Made by a program: the position numbers and the translations under genes | Assembly (NCBI RefSeq): GCF_013386825.1 | Contig: NZ_JACARC010000056.1 | Location: 1-47,625 of the forward strand | Direction: 5' to 3' | Source of the DNA: Pseudomonas sp. IPO3778 | GTDB lineage: Bacteria; Pseudomonadota; Gammaproteobacteria; Pseudomonadales; Pseudomonadaceae | Length of the DNA: 47,625 nucleotides | Shown: positions 31,811-39,641 of the stretch, one piece after another | Layout: each line of letters opens with the position of its first letter | Position numbering within the stretch: position 1 is the first letter of the stretch | Notes under the pieces: model-generated | Seen by the model: only the letters and a program-made list of their open reading frames with translations | What the model was told of the DNA's origin: nothing | The model's database searches: none

Positions 31811-32686
31811 ATGCAGTGCGAATCCGCCCCGTTGCGCATCCTTATCGGCTTTTCCCCACGCAGTGCGTCCGACGATTTGTTGCGCAGCATGGCGCCCGCG
31901 CTGACTGCTGCGCTGGGCCGTGAAATCCGCATCGAGCTGATGCCCGGTGAACTCGGCGCCATCGCCGCCCGTGCCTTGATCGCCAGCCCCGCAGACGGCA
32001 ATACACTCCTCGTCGCGACCTTCGGCACCCACGCCATCAACCCCAACCTGCGTGCCGACCTGGGCTATGACCCTTTGCGGGACTTCGCACCGATTTGCCT
32101 GGCCACCCGCTCACCGCTGGTACTCGGCACGCGCTTGTCCCTGGGGGTGCACAGCGTGCAGGCGCTGATTGAGTTGGGGGCGCGGCAGACGTTGACGTAC
32201 GGCAGCTCGGGCGTCGGCAGCGCGCCGTATCTGGCCGGGTTGCTGTTCGAGAAACTGACCGGCGTCACGCTGCTGCACCGGGCTTACCCGGATACCCGCG
32301 ATCTGTATGTGGCGCTGGAGGAGGGCAGCCTGGACCTGAGCTTCAATAACGCGGCCACCATGCTGCCGCAGGTGCGTGCGGGGCGTTTGCGCGCACTCGC
32401 CGTCACCACGCCGGTGCGATGTGCCGCATTGCCCCAGGTGCCCACGCTGGAGGAGGCCGGCTTGAGCGGTTATGGGCTGAATAACTGGCTGGGGTTTGTT
32501 GCCCCGGCTGGCACCTCAACCCACGCGATCGCGCGGCTGAACCAGGCCATTGCCGGCGCGTTGAAGGCGCCCGAGACCCAGGCCCTGCTGGGGGAGAACG
32601 GTATTGATGAAGTGAGCGGCACCCCGCAGGCGTTTGCCCGTCACCTGGAGGATGAGCTGACGCGCTGGGCGTGGCTGCGTGGCTAG
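31811..32686 (+). CDS. Bug/TctC-family substrate-binding protein lacking a signal peptide
   Basis: The 291-residue protein aligns with Bug-type (tripartite tricarboxylate transporter) binding proteins: LRILIGFSPRSASDDLLRSMAPAL, ADGNTLLVATFGTHAINPNL, TYGSSGVGSAPYLAGLLFEKLTG and LRALAVTTPVRCAALPQVPTLEEAGL. Normal members carry an N-terminal signal, but here the domain begins within 10 residues of the ATG, and the upstream in-frame extension from 31724 is not signal-like. No TctA or TctB genes are nearby. It may be cytosolic, for example a ligand sensor or metabolite carrier; that is inference. Confidence 0.8.
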   Translation: MQCESAPLRILIGFSPRSASDDLLRSMAPALTAALGREIRIELMPGELGAIAARALIASPADGNTLLVATFGTHAINPNLRADLGYDPLRDFAPICLATRSPLVLGTRLSLGVHSVQALIELGARQTLTYGSSGVGSAPYLAGLLFEKLTGVTLLHRAYPDTRDLYVALEEGSLDLSFNNAATMLPQVRAGRLRALAVTTPVRCAALPQVPTLEEAGLSGYGLNNWLGFVAPAGTSTHAIARLNQAIAGALKAPETQALLGENGIDEVSGTPQAFARHLEDELTRWAWLRG

Positions 32687-32725
32687 GATTTACGCGCAAA
32701 CCCTGGCCACGCCTCGTTGCCGGGC

Positions 32726-34669
32726 TTAGAACTTGAAGCGGCCCACCAAGCCCTTGAGCTGACCGGAAATATCCGTCAACCGCCCGGAGCCGGTCTGTGC
32801 GGAATGGGCAAAGCCTTCCACCAACTGGGCATCGGCATGAATCTGCGCGATGTGCCGGTTGATCTCTTCGGCCACCTGGTGCTGTTCCTCGGCGGCCGTG
32901 GCGATCTGGGTGTTCTGGTCGCGAATCGAGTCCACCGAGCCACGGATCTTGTCAAAGCTGTCCCGGGCTTGCTGGATGCGTTCCACGCTGGTGTGGGAGA
33001 CCTGCAGGCTGCCCTGCATCTGCACGGTGACTTCCTGGGTGCGGCGGGCTAGGTTGCCCAGCAGGCTGTCGATCTCGCCGGTGGAGTCGGCGGTGCGTCG
33101 GGCGAGGGCACGGACTTCGTCGGCCACCACCGCAAACCCACGGCCCTGGTCACCGGCCCGCGCGGCTTCGATTGCCGCGTTGAGGGCCAGCAGGTTGGTC
33201 TGCTCGGCAATCGAACGGATGGTGTCGAGGATGGTGTTGATGTTCTTGCTGTCCTGTTCGAGCAACTGCATGGTCTGGGTCGACTTTTGCAGGTCTTCGC
33301 TCAGCTTGAGCACGCTGCCGGTGGCTTCGCCGATGTGCTGCTGGCCATCGTGCACATCCCGATAACCCTCGTCGGCGCTCGAGGCCGCCGCGCTGCATGA
33401 CCGTGCGACTTCGTTGGCGGTGGCCACCATTTCGTTGAACGCGGTGCTCACCAGCTCCACGGCTTCACGCTGGCGGCCGGCGGCCTGGTTCATGTTGTGG
33501 GCGACTTCGCGGGTGTCGGCGGCGGCGGTTTGCAGGTCGGAGGAGGCGTTGCCGATACGCTGCACCAACTGGGCGATCATGCTCAGGAATTGGTTGAACC
33601 AACCCGCCAGGCTGGCGGTTTCGTCCTTGCCCTGGACCTTGAGTTGGCGGGTGAGGTCGCCTTCACCTTCGGCGATTTCCTGCAGGCCGTCGGCCACGCC
33701 ACGAATCGGGCGCACGATCACGCGGGCGAAGCTGGCCCCCACAATGGCGAAGATTGCCGCCAATGCCGCCGCGATGGCGACGATCAGCCAGGTCAGGCGC
33801 GTCGCACCCGCCATCACTTCGTCACGCTTGATCAGGCCGATAAAGCGCCAGCCCAGGCCTTGGGAACTGACCACGTTGGCCATGTACGGCACGCCGTCAA
33901 TCTCGACCTGGGTCACGCCATCGTCGCGCTTGGCCAGTTCCGCGTAGTTGGGGCCCAGCTCGGCCATTGGCTTGAAGTTGTGCTTGGCGTCGCTCGGGTC
34001 CACCAGCACGTTGCCGTTGGCTTCCACCAGCATCAGGTAGCCGCTGTCGCCCAGCTTGATGTTGCGCACCAATTCGGTGAGTTGCTTGAGGGACACATCC
34101 AGGCCGACCACACCCAGAATCGTGCCGGCCGTGTCGGCGACGGTGTGCACGGTGCCGATCAGCACCACGTCGTCCGGTGCCCAGTAGTAGGCGCCGGTGC
34201 GCACGGTGGTGCCCGGCGCGGCGATGGCGGCTTTGTACCAGGGGCGCACACGGGGGTCGTAGTTGTTCAGTTGGGTGTCGTCGGGCCAACTGGCGTATCC
34301 GCCGTCGGCGAGGCCCAGGGACAGGTAGGCGGTGCTCGGGTGGCTTTTGGCGAACTGGTCGAAAATCGTCAGCAGGTCTTTGTTCGTCGGGGTCAGGGGG
34401 ATTTGCGCGGCGTCGGCGCCGGTGTAGTGCTTGAGGTCCTTGGCCGCGACAACGCGCGGGTCCTTGGCCACATACTCGACGTTCTGGCTGATGCCGTCGA
34501 AGAACTGCTTCATGCCATTGTCGATCTGGCGGATCTCGCGACCGCTGCTGTCGAGGAAGTTGGCCAAGGCCCCGTCGCGCACATTCAGCACAACGATTAT
34601 CGCCACCAGGATGACCGGCAGGCACGCGATGGCCGCAAAGGCCCAGGTCAGCTTCTGCTTGATATTCAT
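32726..34669 (-). CDS. Methyl-accepting chemotaxis protein with dCache_1 domain
   Basis: The 647-residue receptor has a membrane helix at 8-30, a periplasmic double-Cache domain (about 35-280), a second helix (about 291-316), HAMP, and a cytoplasmic signalling hairpin with the universal tip SIAEQTNLLALNAAIEAARAGDQGRGFAVVADEVRALA. In the membrane-distal pocket Y137, R142, W144, Y145, Y161/Y162 and D191 resemble the amino-acid-binding motif of dCache_1AA receptors (R-x-W-Y...Y...D), so the ligand is probably an amino acid or related amine. No C-terminal CheR-tethering pentapeptide is present. It is convergent with the Bug-like gene. Confidence 0.9.
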   Translation of the reverse strand: MNIKQKLTWAFAAIACLPVILVAIIVVLNVRDGALANFLDSSGREIRQIDNGMKQFFDGISQNVEYVAKDPRVVAAKDLKHYTGADAAQIPLTPTNKDLLTIFDQFAKSHPSTAYLSLGLADGGYASWPDDTQLNNYDPRVRPWYKAAIAAPGTTVRTGAYYWAPDDVVLIGTVHTVADTAGTILGVVGLDVSLKQLTELVRNIKLGDSGYLMLVEANGNVLVDPSDAKHNFKPMAELGPNYAELAKRDDGVTQVEIDGVPYMANVVSSQGLGWRFIGLIKRDEVMAGATRLTWLIVAIAAALAAIFAIVGASFARVIVRPIRGVADGLQEIAEGEGDLTRQLKVQGKDETASLAGWFNQFLSMIAQLVQRIGNASSDLQTAAADTREVAHNMNQAAGRQREAVELVSTAFNEMVATANEVARSCSAAASSADEGYRDVHDGQQHIGEATGSVLKLSEDLQKSTQTMQLLEQDSKNINTILDTIRSIAEQTNLLALNAAIEAARAGDQGRGFAVVADEVRALARRTADSTGEIDSLLGNLARRTQEVTVQMQGSLQVSHTSVERIQQARDSFDKIRGSVDSIRDQNTQIATAAEEQHQVAEEINRHIAQIHADAQLVEGFAHSAQTGSGRLTDISGQLKGLVGRFKF

Positions 34670-34758
34670 GACTTCACCCGCGGGTATTTATAGTTTTGGC
34701 AAGGAGAAAACAGTAGCGTCGAGCGTCGCATGTGTTGTTGTGCAGCGGTGCAGCCCAT

Positions 34759-34792
34759 GCGTACCCCCGGTATATCGACTGCGGGGGCACGC
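34759..34792. terminator. Hairpin downstream of the lyase gene
   Basis: Arms GCGTACCCCCG (34759-34769) and CGGGGGCACGC (34782-34792) pair except at one A-C position. It lies about 44 bp beyond the lyase stop. No T-run follows, so termination is only possible, not shown. Confidence 0.35.
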
Positions 34793-34835
34793 ACTTGAGG
34801 CCAGAGGAAGGGTTTAAGCGGGGAGGCCAGCGATC

Positions 34836-36248
34836 TCAGTCCTCGAACACAGGCCGTGATGCCCGTTCAATCGCGGCCATGGCTTCGGCCTGGCTCATCA
34901 AGCCGGACTCTTCCAGGATCGACAACAGCGAGCGACCTTGCGCCACTGACTGGCGTGCCAGCTGGCTGACGCGGGCGTAGCCCAGTTGCGGCACCAGCGC
35001 GGTGGCCACCGCCATGGAGTCGGTCAGGTGCTGCTGGTTGCGCTGCGCATCGGCGGTTATCCCGGCGATGCACTTTTCGCGAAAGCGCTGGATGCCTTGG
35101 GTCAGCAGCTCAATGCTGTCGAACACACGGGACGCCACCAACGGCTCGAAGTGGTTGATCTCCAGCTGGCCAGCCTGTACGGCCTGTGCCACCGCCACAT
35201 CGTTGCCGATGACCGCGAAGCTCAGTTGAATCATCGCCATTGGCAGTACCGGGTTGACCTTGCCGGGCATGATCGACGAGCCGGCCTGGGCTTCGGGCAG
35301 CTTCAGTTCGCCGACCCCGCCCACAGGGCCGGACGACAGCAGGGTCAGGTCGGAGGCGATCTTGGCCAGGGACGCCGAGCAGGTGCGCAGTTCGGCGGAT
35401 ACCCGGGAGAACACATCCATGTTCTGCATCGCATCGAAGGCATTCGACGGCGCCTGGTACTCGATGCCCGTGATCTGCACCAAATGCCGGTACACCGAGG
35501 CGCGATACGCCGCCGGTGCGCCAAACCCGGTGCCGATAGCGGTGCCGCCCAGGGGCAGGGTGCGCAGCGTGTCTCGTACGTTGGAAAGCTGCGCGCCCAG
35601 GCGATGGGTGAGGTCGGCATACCCGGAAAACAGCTGGCCCAGGCGCATCGGCTGGGCGTCCTGCAAACAGGTGCGGCCCAGGTGCAAAACATCGGCAAAC
35701 TGTTCGGCTTTCTGGTCGAAGCGGGCTGCCAGTTGTTGCACTTCATCGATCAGCGGGCCGAGCATCGCGTAGGTGGCGATCTTCAGCGCGGCCGGGTAAA
35801 CATCGTTGGTCGACTGCGAGGCGTTCACGTGGTCATTGGGGTGCACCACCTCGTACGAGCCCGGGGCGTGCCCCATCAACTGCTGGGCGCGGTTGGCAAT
35901 CACCTCGTTGAAGTTCATGTTGGTGGAGGTGCCGCCGGAGCCTTCCAGCAGATCGACGATCAGCGAGTCGTCGCACTGGCCGGCGATCACCTCGCTGCAG
36001 GCGTGCACGATGGCTTCGCACTGGGGCAGGGCGATCACGCCACAGGTGTGGTTGGCCAGCGCGGCCGCCCATTTGCACTGGGCGAAGGCATCGCGAAACG
36101 CCGGGTAGTGGGCGATGGTCAACGGTGACACGCTGAGGTTGTCGAACCCGCGAACCGAGTTCACCCCATACAACTTGCCGGCTGGAATGTGCACATCACC
36201 GACGTAATCGGTTTCCAGTCGTGCGGCGGCAGCATCAAAAGTACTCAC
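34836..36248 (-). CDS. Aspartase/fumarase-superfamily lyase, probably aspartate ammonia-lyase-like
   Basis: The protein, about 470 residues, has superfamily signatures: RLETDYVGDVHIPAGKLYGV near the N-terminus, EGSGGTSTNMNFNEVIANRA (about 105-124), SQSTNDVYPAALKI and the mobile loop GSSIMPGKVNPVLP (about 326-339). These enzymes eliminate ammonia or an amine from aspartate-type compounds, or water from malate. The N-terminus is closer to aspartase than to class II fumarase, but the substrate may be another aminodicarboxylate. I prefer the GTG at 36248, with GAGGG 8 bases upstream inside the LysR gene; an ATG at 36254 is also possible. It is last in the MFS-LysR-lyase operon. Confidence 0.82.
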   Translation of the reverse strand: MSTFDAAAARLETDYVGDVHIPAGKLYGVNSVRGFDNLSVSPLTIAHYPAFRDAFAQCKWAAALANHTCGVIALPQCEAIVHACSEVIAGQCDDSLIVDLLEGSGGTSTNMNFNEVIANRAQQLMGHAPGSYEVVHPNDHVNASQSTNDVYPAALKIATYAMLGPLIDEVQQLAARFDQKAEQFADVLHLGRTCLQDAQPMRLGQLFSGYADLTHRLGAQLSNVRDTLRTLPLGGTAIGTGFGAPAAYRASVYRHLVQITGIEYQAPSNAFDAMQNMDVFSRVSAELRTCSASLAKIASDLTLLSSGPVGGVGELKLPEAQAGSSIMPGKVNPVLPMAMIQLSFAVIGNDVAVAQAVQAGQLEINHFEPLVASRVFDSIELLTQGIQRFREKCIAGITADAQRNQQHLTDSMAVATALVPQLGYARVSQLARQSVAQGRSLLSILEESGLMSQAEAMAAIERASRPVFED

Positions 36249-37224
36249 GAGCATCACCCTCATCTATTTGAATTAATGCCTCCACTCCTTTGTCCAGGGC
36301 CTTGAGCCTGGGCAGGAACGAGTGGAGGATCACATTGCGCGCCGTTTCGCAGGCGTCGGCGAAAAAAGCGCTGTATTCATCGCGTCGCGCCACCAGGTAC
36401 AGCGAGCGCTGCAGTTGCAGGTCCGGGGTGAGGTGCGCGGTCACTTTGTCCACCCAGGAAGACGCCTGTAAAAAGCACATCGGGCTGGTCACCGCCCAGC
36501 CGATGCCCTCCGCGACCATCGAGGTCAACGCATCGGCGTTATCCAGCTCCAGGCGGTTGGGCACCCGTACATTCAGGCTGCGCAGGTGGCGTTCGATCTG
36601 CAGGCCAACCTGGGACATCCGGTTGAAACGCACCACCGGCAGCACATTCGCCAACGCCCGTATGTCCTCCACCGTGTTGAGCTCGGTGCGCAGCTGGTTG
36701 GGCGTGATCACAAAGTACTTCTCTGAAAACAGCCGGTAGCGAATCACGTCGTTGGCGTCCATCAGCGGGTCGCTGGTGACGATCAGGTCGAGGTCGCGGC
36801 GCAGCAGGGATTCGCCTTGTTGCGGGCTGAGCCCCGTGCGAATCGACAACTGCGCGACCTTGCCCAGTAATTGCTTGGTGAACACCGAGCCGCAGGTCGC
36901 GGCAAAGGAGTCCACCAGGCCGATGCGCAGGTCCGGGTTCACACCGCGTCCGGCGTCGATCACCTGGGCCTTGAGGTGGGACAGTTCCTCGCTCAACACG
37001 GAACCCCGGTTGCGCAAGGCGATGCCAAACGACGTGAGGGCGAGCGGGCGGGTGGTGCGGTCCACGAGCACCACCCCCAGCTCCTCTTCCAGCTGGCGCA
37101 CCATCTGCGAGACGCCGGACTGGGAAATGCCCATGCGCGCAGCGGCCCCCGACATGCTGCCTTCTTCGGCAACCGCGATGAATACCTGGACCGCATACAT
37201 GTCGATAAGCCTGTTCGCTGACAT
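36235..37224 (-). CDS. LysR-family transcriptional regulator
   Basis: The 329-residue protein has an N-terminal winged helix (about 8-68; MYAVQVFIAVAEEGSMSGAAARMGISQSGVSQMVRQLEEELG) and a type 2 periplasmic-binding-like effector domain (about 95-300). GAGGG lies before the ATG at 37224. It lies inside the operon, 20 bp after the transporter gene and overlapping the lyase gene by 14 bp, so it is co-expressed with its probable targets. The nested palindrome at 38694-38759 is its likely binding site. Confidence 0.9.
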   Translation of the reverse strand: MSANRLIDMYAVQVFIAVAEEGSMSGAAARMGISQSGVSQMVRQLEEELGVVLVDRTTRPLALTSFGIALRNRGSVLSEELSHLKAQVIDAGRGVNPDLRIGLVDSFAATCGSVFTKQLLGKVAQLSIRTGLSPQQGESLLRRDLDLIVTSDPLMDANDVIRYRLFSEKYFVITPNQLRTELNTVEDIRALANVLPVVRFNRMSQVGLQIERHLRSLNVRVPNRLELDNADALTSMVAEGIGWAVTSPMCFLQASSWVDKVTAHLTPDLQLQRSLYLVARRDEYSAFFADACETARNVILHSFLPRLKALDKGVEALIQIDEGDAREYF

Positions 37225-37244
37225 CGTCATCCCTCTTCAACGGT

Positions 37245-38615
37245 TTATTTCGGGGTACGCCCCACGGGGCTGGACAGCGCCGGCGACAAGCCCGGGTCGC
37301 TATCGGGCGTGACGCCCGACAAGTCTTCCTTGCTGGTTTCCGGGGCAAACAAGTGGCAGAACACGCCGCCCACGATCAACACGCCGACGCATACGCCCAG
37401 CGCCGCGTGAACCCCCACCTGCTGCACCGCCACGGGCAGCAGGAAGGTCGCCACCGCCGAGCCAAACCGGCTCGCGGCCACGGCCAGGCCTATCCCCGAA
37501 GCGCGCAGGTGAGTGGGAAACAACTCCGGTGGATAGACAAACTCCAGGTTCACCGCGGCCGCCATCACGCAGGCGAAGAAGCCGAAGGCGAGGATGGTCC
37601 CGAGGGGCCCGAAGCCGGCGTAGGCCAGTACCGCCAGGCCCGCGGCGCTCAGGTAGAAGGTGCCGACCAGGAATACGCGTCGGGACAGGCGGTCGATCAC
37701 CAGCAAGCCGAGCAGGGCGCCGACCAGCAGCAGCACGTTGTAGACCAGCCCACCGACGAACTTGTCCTGCACGTTCAACGCTTCCAGGACTTTGGGCGCG
37801 AACGTGCCCAAGGCAAAGAATGGAATCACCTGGCAGGTATAGAACACACAGCCCACCAAGGTGTTCTTGCGCCAGCGCGGGCTTAACAGCTCACCCCAGC
37901 TGCCACGCGGTTTTTTCGCACTGGCCTGGGCGACCGGTGCGGGCAGATACACGTTTGGCCCGAACTTGCTGCGCACAATGGCCAGCGCCTCCTCGCTGCG
38001 CCCCCGGGCCATCAGCCAGATGGGCGACTCCGGCACCCCCATGCGCAGCGGCAATATCAACAACGCGGGCACGCCACTGAGGGCGAGCATCACGCGCCAG
38101 GCATCCGGGCCGATATCGCGCACCGCAAACCCCGCCAGATAAGCCGCCACGTAACCCGCCGCCCAGGCCGCTGCCAGCACGCTGAGCAAACGTCCCCGAT
38201 ATCGGCGGGGCGCGAACTCCGTCACCAGGGATTTGCTCACCACATAGTCAAACCCCAGCACCAGGCCCAACAACAGACGCAGGGCCAGCAGTTGCTCGGG
38301 GGAGGTGACAAAGAACTGCGAAGCGGAAATCACCGCGAACAACAACATGTCCCAGGCGAAGATCGTGCGTCGGCCAAATTTGTCTGCAATAGGCCCGGCA
38401 AACAGGCTGCCGAGAAACAGCCCGGCCAGGGACGCGGCGCCCAGCAGCCCCATCCACAGCGCCGTCAATTGCAGCGGCCCGGCCGCCATGCTCACGGCGA
38501 TCCCGATAATGCCCAGCACGAAGCCGTCGCTGAACTGGCCACCCGTGCCGCTGAAAACCGTCCGGATATGGAAGCGGCTCAGGGGAAGGTCTTCGAACGC
38601 TACTTGACCACTCAT
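37245..38615 (-). CDS. MFS transporter (metabolite:H+ symporter type)
   Basis: The 456-residue, 12-helix protein has the MFS loop motif between helices 2 and 3 (GPIADKFGRRTIF) and the sugar-porter-like PESPIWLMARGRSEEALAIV in the central loop. It would import the substrate of the downstream lyase, perhaps an organic or aminodicarboxylic acid. The ATG at 38615 has GGAG upstream. It is first of three co-directional genes. Confidence 0.87.
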   Translation of the reverse strand: MSGQVAFEDLPLSRFHIRTVFSGTGGQFSDGFVLGIIGIAVSMAAGPLQLTALWMGLLGAASLAGLFLGSLFAGPIADKFGRRTIFAWDMLLFAVISASQFFVTSPEQLLALRLLLGLVLGFDYVVSKSLVTEFAPRRYRGRLLSVLAAAWAAGYVAAYLAGFAVRDIGPDAWRVMLALSGVPALLILPLRMGVPESPIWLMARGRSEEALAIVRSKFGPNVYLPAPVAQASAKKPRGSWGELLSPRWRKNTLVGCVFYTCQVIPFFALGTFAPKVLEALNVQDKFVGGLVYNVLLLVGALLGLLVIDRLSRRVFLVGTFYLSAAGLAVLAYAGFGPLGTILAFGFFACVMAAAVNLEFVYPPELFPTHLRASGIGLAVAASRFGSAVATFLLPVAVQQVGVHAALGVCVGVLIVGGVFCHLFAPETSKEDLSGVTPDSDPGLSPALSSPVGRTPK

Positions 38616-38693
38616 TCGTCTCTCCACTTGCTTTTATATAGGTGTGGGATCCGGTGCATCAGCGCCCGGTGAGAGCGAGTCTAGGGCGACGAC

Positions 38694-38759
38694 TTCACGA
38701 AATCAGCAGGCGCCTGGTGAGTATCAAGATAGCTGATATTTGGCGCCGCTTTTCGTGAA
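38694..38759. promoter_or_regulatory. Nested palindrome with LysR-type box upstream of the MFS operon
   Basis: Three nearly concentric inverted repeats: TTCACGAAA (38694-38702) with TTTCGTGAA (38751-38759), GGCGCC at 38709 and 38742, and TATCA-N7-TGATA (38722-38738). The last contains the LysR T-N11-A pattern. It lies about 80-145 bp upstream of the transporter start. The rest of 38616-38862 shows nothing else. Confidence 0.55.
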
Positions 38760-38862
38760 GACAGGGCCGAACGTGCCCGTCAAACCGGTGGCCCGGATGA
38801 GCGGTACGGTCTGTGAGGGAAGGCAGGAAATGCTTGGCGTGGAGCGCCGAAGGAGGCCCGCG

Positions 38863-39585
38863 TTACAGCGGGGTCAGCACATTCATCACCGTATCCAGCG
38901 CGACGCGGGTGTCATCCAGCTGCACCAGGGAAGCATGCCGGGCGCCGAGGGCGTCGCGGTTCTGGATGGCGGTGAGGATGGCCTTGTGGCGGGGCAGGCT
39001 CAGGCCCTGGATGCCCGGGCGGCGGTTGGTGATGTTGATCGACTCGCGCAACGGCAACGAGAGCATGTTGCACATGTAGGCAAGCAGGTCGTTGCGGGTG
39101 GCATCGGCAATCGCGCGGTGGAAGTCCAGGTCAGCCTGCAACAGCGCTTCGTGGGTGTTCGCGGTTTCCATGCCCCGGTAGGCTTTTTCGATGGTGGCGA
39201 TGTCGGCGTCGGTGGCGGTGGTCGCGGCCATGGCGGCGATTTCCGGCTCCAGAATCCGCCGTACACCGGCCAGCGTATTGAAGAATTCGCTGTGGGGCGT
39301 CGACTGCATCAGCCAGGACAGCACGTCCGGGTCCAGCAAGTGCCACTGCACCCGGGGGCGGACCACGGCGCCGACCTTCGGCTTGGAAATCACCAGGCCC
39401 TTGGCGCTCAGCACCCGAGTGGCCTCACGCAATACGGACCGGCTGACTTTGTATTCCTCGCACAGGCTTGCCTCCATGGGCAACCGTTCTTCCGGCTTGA
39501 AGCGCCCGGAAACGATGTGCATGCCCAAGTCCTGAACGATTTGGGCATGCATGCTCTTGCGCGGCTTGGTCGGCTGCTGGTCCAT
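38863..39585 (-). CDS. FadR/FCD GntR-family regulator of the sugar-acid locus
   Basis: The 240-residue protein has a winged helix (about 10-80; MHAQIVQDLGMHIVSGRFKPEERLPMEASLCEEYKVSRSVLREATRVLSAKGLV) and an FCD effector domain (about 95-230; HRAIADATRNDLLAYMC with metal/ligand histidines). FCD proteins of this type regulate sugar-acid dehydratase genes and respond to the aldonate or its 2-keto-3-deoxy product. It lies 56 bp downstream of the dehydratase gene on the same strand. Two TNGTNNNACNA boxes in the divergent region 41379-41570 are its likely targets. Confidence 0.88.
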   Translation of the reverse strand: MDQQPTKPRKSMHAQIVQDLGMHIVSGRFKPEERLPMEASLCEEYKVSRSVLREATRVLSAKGLVISKPKVGAVVRPRVQWHLLDPDVLSWLMQSTPHSEFFNTLAGVRRILEPEIAAMAATTATDADIATIEKAYRGMETANTHEALLQADLDFHRAIADATRNDLLAYMCNMLSLPLRESINITNRRPGIQGLSLPRHKAILTAIQNRDALGARHASLVQLDDTRVALDTVMNVLTPL

Positions 39586-39641
39586 AACAGGAAGGCTACT
39601 CTGGCGAAATTGGCGGCATCATAGCATTCCTCCCGTCCCAA

